Assembly: GCA_964581355.1 (NCBI GenBank)
Contig: CAZOOA010000045.1
Coordinates: 1-24,266 of the forward strand
Length of the DNA: 24,266 nt
Direction: 5' to 3'
Origin: CAZOOA01 sp964581355
GTDB taxonomy: Bacteria; Bacillota; Dethiobacteria; DTU022; UBA8154
Of the stretch, positions 21,800-24,266 are shown piece by piece. Both the position numbers and the translations under genes were made by a program. Numbering within the stretch: the stretch's first letter is position 1; every line of letters begins with the position of its first letter. A model generated the notes under the pieces. That model had not been told where the DNA came from. It saw only the letters and a list, made by a program, of their open reading frames with translations, and made no database searches.

Positions 21800-22324
21800 C
21801 TACAAGTTCCACTGCTGGACATCCAGCTGTATAAAGAAGTCGTAGAGGTTGTGTTCACTGTCCTCAACGCCTTCTTCCACTTCGATCACTACTTGGCCGG
21901 TATCGCTACCGCCGTTTCCTTCCAGGATACCCCCTGTATAAGAATTGCTTACATTAACTTTGCCCGGCTTGCTTCCAATAACGGTTGCAGTACTGTACCT
22001 GGCCGGCACACTGCCCCGGTTGGTAATTTCATATTCAAAAGTGGCGCTATAGCCGGGTTGGGCGTTGTCAATTTCGATTCCAACATTTTTTTCGTTAATA
22101 AAAATGACCCTTGCGTTTCCCCGGCTAGACTTTTCATTGTTCAATTCAAACTCGGAAAAGTACACATCAATATTCCCGGTGGCAACGGTGCCGCGGGTAT
22201 AGAGCTGGCCCTGCCAGGTGGCGTAACCCAGGCCCATTACAGCAAATATGGCGGTCAAAAGAAACCAGGTCAAACATCCGCGGGTTGTAATTGCAGTTAT
22301 TATCCGTCTCTGTTTTCTTAACAA
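21800..22324 (-). CDS. TasA/camelysin-like secreted protein 3
   Basis: The protein has 174 residues from TTG 22324, preceded by an AAGGGTGA sequence. A longer and more basic N-terminus (LRKQRRIITAITTRG) leads to the hydrophobic core CLTWFLLTAIFAVMGLGYA, then TWQGQLYTRGTVATGNIDVYF, the same mature start as proteins 1 and 2. The core has ITNRGSVPARYS and the end is FFIQLDVQQWNL. Unlike proteins 1 and 2 it has no Cys in the mature part, and its N-terminus differs most, so it may be a base, tip or anchoring subunit. It is the first gene in this minus-strand series, and an 11-bp repeat array lies upstream of it. Confidence 0.85.
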   Translation of the reverse strand: MLRKQRRIITAITTRGCLTWFLLTAIFAVMGLGYATWQGQLYTRGTVATGNIDVYFSEFELNNEKSSRGNARVIFINEKNVGIEIDNAQPGYSATFEYEITNRGSVPARYSTATVIGSKPGKVNVSNSYTGGILEGNGGSDTGQVVIEVEEGVEDSEHNLYDFFIQLDVQQWNL

Positions 22325-22489
22325 AATAATTGGTCACCCTTTGGTCTACATGTTATTGAAATCTGGTTGAAAGAACTCTACTGCTCACTAACACCGGCCA
22401 TTAAGGACATGGGCCTTAGCTGTTTACTGCTTAAAAACCGGAGCCGATACTGGAAAACGGAAACTCCATCACTATACTAACGCCTACCT

Positions 22490-22533
22490 GGAACAAACCG
22501 ATAACAGGGTGATAACAAACATGTAACAGGGCA
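22490..22533 (-). repeat. Four-unit 11-bp repeat (array 3) upstream of TasA-like gene 3
   Basis: AAC recurs with its C at 22494, 22505, 22516 and 22527, exactly 11 bp apart. Units alternate AACAAAC and AACAGGG, so a 22-bp higher-order repeat is also present. On the minus strand the units read GTTACA, GTTATC, GTTATC and GTTCCA, close to the core of arrays 1 and 2. It starts 166 bp before the TasA-like gene 3 start. It is a candidate binding site for the same type of regulator. Confidence 0.5.
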
Positions 22534-22576
22534 AAACCGTCATAAAAAACCCTTGAAGTTCAGGGAAACGCTAAGC

Positions 22577-22697
22577 GAAGGAAGCAAAGGTAGGGTTCTC
22601 GTGCTTTTCGAGGTGCCGGGAATCAGGGAGACGGTTCTGGCGCTTTCGGAGCGTAACGGAGGGTCGAAAAAGGATAATGCCAGAACCGTCTCCCTGA
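22577..22697. repeat. REP/MITE-like element, copy B
   Basis: A perfect 19-bp inverted repeat, TCAGGGAGACGGTTCTGGC (22623-22641) and its complement (22679-22697), surrounds 37 bases including a small GCTTTCGGAGC hairpin. Just left, 22577-22612 repeats the left arm of copy A in diverged form (GAAGCAAAGG, then GGTTCT, then GTGCTT). It shares the GACGGTTCTGGCGCTT core with copy A at 13545-13633. Confidence 0.75.
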
Positions 22698-22729
22698 CTC
22701 GCCTCAAAGAGCCCTGATATTTTTTTAAT

Positions 22730-22750
22730 AAAAAACCCCCTTTTCGGGGG
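22730..22750 (-). terminator. Orphan minus-strand terminator
   Basis: CCCCCGAAAAGGGGG followed by TTTTTT reads as a compact intrinsic terminator on the minus strand. No minus-strand gene lies to its right before the divergent plus gene, so what it ends is unknown: perhaps a small or antisense RNA. Confidence 0.6.
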
Positions 22751-22983
22751 CGAAGAAGGGGTTGAAAAAAAGGGAACGATTTCAAAGTTACATGACTTTC
22801 AATTTAGCTCAGCCTAAACCTGCTATTAATTCGTCTTAAAACCTGCAAGGATGTCCTGATTAAACTTGATGGCATACCAATCATATTATATCCCCTTAAA
22901 TGACTAGATTTTCCTGCAAATTAGACACCGTCAGCATAAATATTTCCCATCTCAATTCTACCCCTTAAGTTCACTGTCAAATA

Positions 22984-23006
22984 CTCCATTAGGATGGGGT
23001 TTTTTT
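22984..23006 (+). terminator. Small terminator-like hairpin in the leader of the right-edge gene
   Basis: CTCCAT pairs with ATGGGG (one wobble) around a TAGG loop and is followed by seven T. It points toward the gene at 23099 and lies about 93 bp before it. It could be a leader attenuator or the end of a short upstream transcript. Confidence 0.4.
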
Positions 23007-23098
23007 ATGCAAAAAATGATAAAATGTTTTGGCTAATTTATAAGAGTTTTGAGCCACAATTTCTTTTATGAAGAAATATCAAGTAAGGAGGTTGACAG

Positions 23099-24266
23099 GT
23101 GTTAAATGTTAAAAGGAAATTAAAGACTTTTACCCTGGTGTTCATTTTTCTAGTAATGGCATTTATGCTGCTACCGATGGAGGCCGGGGCCAGTGCTGGA
23201 CACCCGGATTTTTCTAAAATTGATGGCAAAATTGAAGGCTTTATGCTTCCTATTACCCGCAATATTTATTCTTCTGTTGATCAACCAACTCCCCCTGTCG
23301 GGCCTGTATGGTTCTGGTATGGTGATTCGGAACTTAGTTCATGGCATATTGTCTATGGGGATCGTGATCAAGAAAGTGACCTGTTTCGAGAAATAAGGCT
23401 GGAAATATTATTTTACCCTGATGAAGTGGGATACAGTTTTAACCCTGCCGACTATTTAGCAAGATATAAGGTGCCTATCTTCGATCATCTACCGGCCGGC
23501 AATTACCGCCTAATTGAGAATAGCATTACGCAAGATAGTTATTCATTTGCTTTTGAAGAATTTGAAGATCCTGAATTATACGTAGAGGGATGGCTTGCAC
23601 ACGGTTGGAAAGGCCAGCGTTCAGTTTGGCTGAACCTACAGGGAGGGACTTGCAGGGTACAGGTTACTGGCCGCGGCACCGGATGGAACGATGCTGACTT
23701 TAAAAGGGCATTTGACATGGCAGAGCAATATGCCAGAGATGCCCTCGGGGAAGAAGAAGCCAGTTTTTCCCTGGTGTATTACCAGCCTTTTGAATTTTTT
23801 GAAACGGAAGTTATTAGAGAAAAGCTTCACGGTAATATAAGGGCCGAACTAAAAGATGCAAACGGTGATCCTGTAAAATCCAAAATTGTATTTTATATTG
23901 AACCGGGGAGCACGCTTTCAAAAGTAATAAGAGAAAGTACTGCCGGAACAGATTTGCATATATTAAATTTAATCGGGCGGGATAAAATTTTTCTAGGGGG
24001 AACCTGGTCAGATAATAACGGTGTAGCCTGGATGAATTATCACTGGCCTTCCCAGCTTAAAATGGATGACATGGTAAAAGTATTAAAAGAAGATGGTAAG
24101 ATAGAAGGCACTATTCATGCTGTATCTATTGATGGGACAAAAATTAAACACCGGACTTCTGTTGACGTGGAACACGAGGGTTTTGCCAAAATTGTGCGGA
24201 TAAGAGGTGCCGGCTGGCCAGAGGATTATAAAGAACAGTATTCTGCCTTAAATCCAGAAGCCCGTC
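23099..24266 (+). CDS. Secreted protein of unknown function, 3' end beyond window
   Basis: GTG 23099 has AAGGAGG ending eight bases upstream (23085-23091), and the frame stays open to the right edge: 389 residues so far. Residues 1-32 are a signal peptide (basic LNVKRKLKTF, hydrophobic core, then MEAGASA). No cysteine-rich or catalytic motif is seen in the first half, which is aromatic-rich (PVWFWYGDSELSSWHIVYGD, FAFEEFEDPELYVEGWLAHGW). Residues about 245-275 (IRAELKDANGDPVKSKIVFYI) look like an Ig-like beta-sandwich strand pair. I do not recognise the family. It is divergent from the TasA-like operon and could be another surface or matrix component. Codon use looks AT-richer than in the central genes. 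Confidence 0.75.
   Translation, partial: MLNVKRKLKTFTLVFIFLVMAFMLLPMEAGASAGHPDFSKIDGKIEGFMLPITRNIYSSVDQPTPPVGPVWFWYGDSELSSWHIVYGDRDQESDLFREIRLEILFYPDEVGYSFNPADYLARYKVPIFDHLPAGNYRLIENSITQDSYSFAFEEFEDPELYVEGWLAHGWKGQRSVWLNLQGGTCRVQVTGRGTGWNDADFKRAFDMAEQYARDALGEEEASFSLVYYQPFEFFETEVIREKLHGNIRAELKDANGDPVKSKIVFYIEPGSTLSKVIRESTAGTDLHILNLIGRDKIFLGGTWSDNNGVAWMNYHWPSQLKMDDMVKVLKEDGKIEGTIHAVSIDGTKIKHRTSVDVEHEGFAKIVRIRGAGWPEDYKEQYSALNPEAR

Larger units (their letters stand above)
22325..23098. other. 774-bp region without a supported gene
   Basis: The stretch separates divergent genes: TasA-like 3 on minus and an unknown secreted protein on plus. It holds an 11-bp array (22490-22533), a REP/MITE-like element (22577-22697), an orphan minus-strand terminator (22730-22750) and a small plus-strand terminator-like hairpin (22984-23006). 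An 81-residue frame over the repeat element is a translation artefact. No tRNA or riboswitch was recognised. Confidence 0.6.

Noticed and set aside
22540..22785. 81-residue minus frame
   Set aside because: It translates the inverted-repeat element and terminator; it has no ribosome binding site and no protein features.

Overview
The window looks like a chromosomal stretch of an anaerobic, Gram-positive-type bacterium of the class Clostridia (Peptococcaceae / Thermoanaerobacterales-like). The reasons are strong AAGGAGG-type ribosome binding sites with ATG, GTG and TTG starts, a SigI/RsgI pair, a SARP-type regulator, paired ferredoxin-containing MinD ATPases with a NifX/NifB-like protein and a DUF5320 protein, and SipW/TasA-like secreted proteins. 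The species cannot be named from the sequence alone.

Layout from left to right. 1-787 (minus): the N-terminal 262 residues of a secreted surface protein with a prealbumin/Cna-B-like repeat, running off the left edge. 958-1284: a decayed serine-recombinase fragment. 1285-2120: no gene, but an eight-unit 11-bp phased repeat array and a terminator. 2121-3380 (minus): a SARP/BTAD regulator with a degenerate GGDEF-like tail. 3519-7049 (minus): a very large secreted C25 (gingipain-type) cysteine peptidase with FN3 and copper-amine-oxidase-N stalk domains. 7050-7522: intergenic, holding a second eight-unit 11-bp array and the sigI promoter region. 7523-9662 (plus): sigI-rsgI, overlapping, the RsgI having a long proline-rich ectodomain. 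9804-10376 (plus): a DUF4126 membrane protein with a near-consensus promoter. 10524-13491 (minus): an operon of DUF5320, a double NifX-domain protein and two MinD/ferredoxin ATPases, with an operator-like promoter upstream. 13918-14547 (minus): inorganic pyrophosphatase. 14669-16195 (plus): a non-canonical MurE-like ligase. 16341-16706 (minus): a DUF5362-like membrane protein. 17012-22324 (minus): three TasA/camelysin-like proteins, one acidic low-complexity protein with a similar N-terminus, a large SipW-like signal peptidase and a DUF5305 protein. 23099-24266 (plus): an unknown secreted protein running off the right edge.

Most of the window is therefore about building and remodelling the cell surface: secreted TasA-like subunits, their probable dedicated signal peptidase, a giant extracellular protease, an adhesin-like protein and an envelope-sensing sigma/anti-sigma pair. 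The redox/metal MinD-NifX operon, pyrophosphatase and Mur-ligase block in the middle is separate.

The most striking unexplained signal is non-coding. Two arrays (1678-1765 and 7249-7336) each carry eight direct repeats at an exact 11-bp period with core GTT(T/A)CA. They flank the block containing the SARP gene and the peptidase gene. SARP regulators are known to bind short direct repeats at about 11-bp spacing, so I infer that these are operator arrays for this regulator or a relative. A third, less similar 11-bp array (22490-22533) lies upstream of the first TasA-like gene. This would tie the peptidase or sigI and the TasA-like genes into one regulon. That link is an inference and needs testing.
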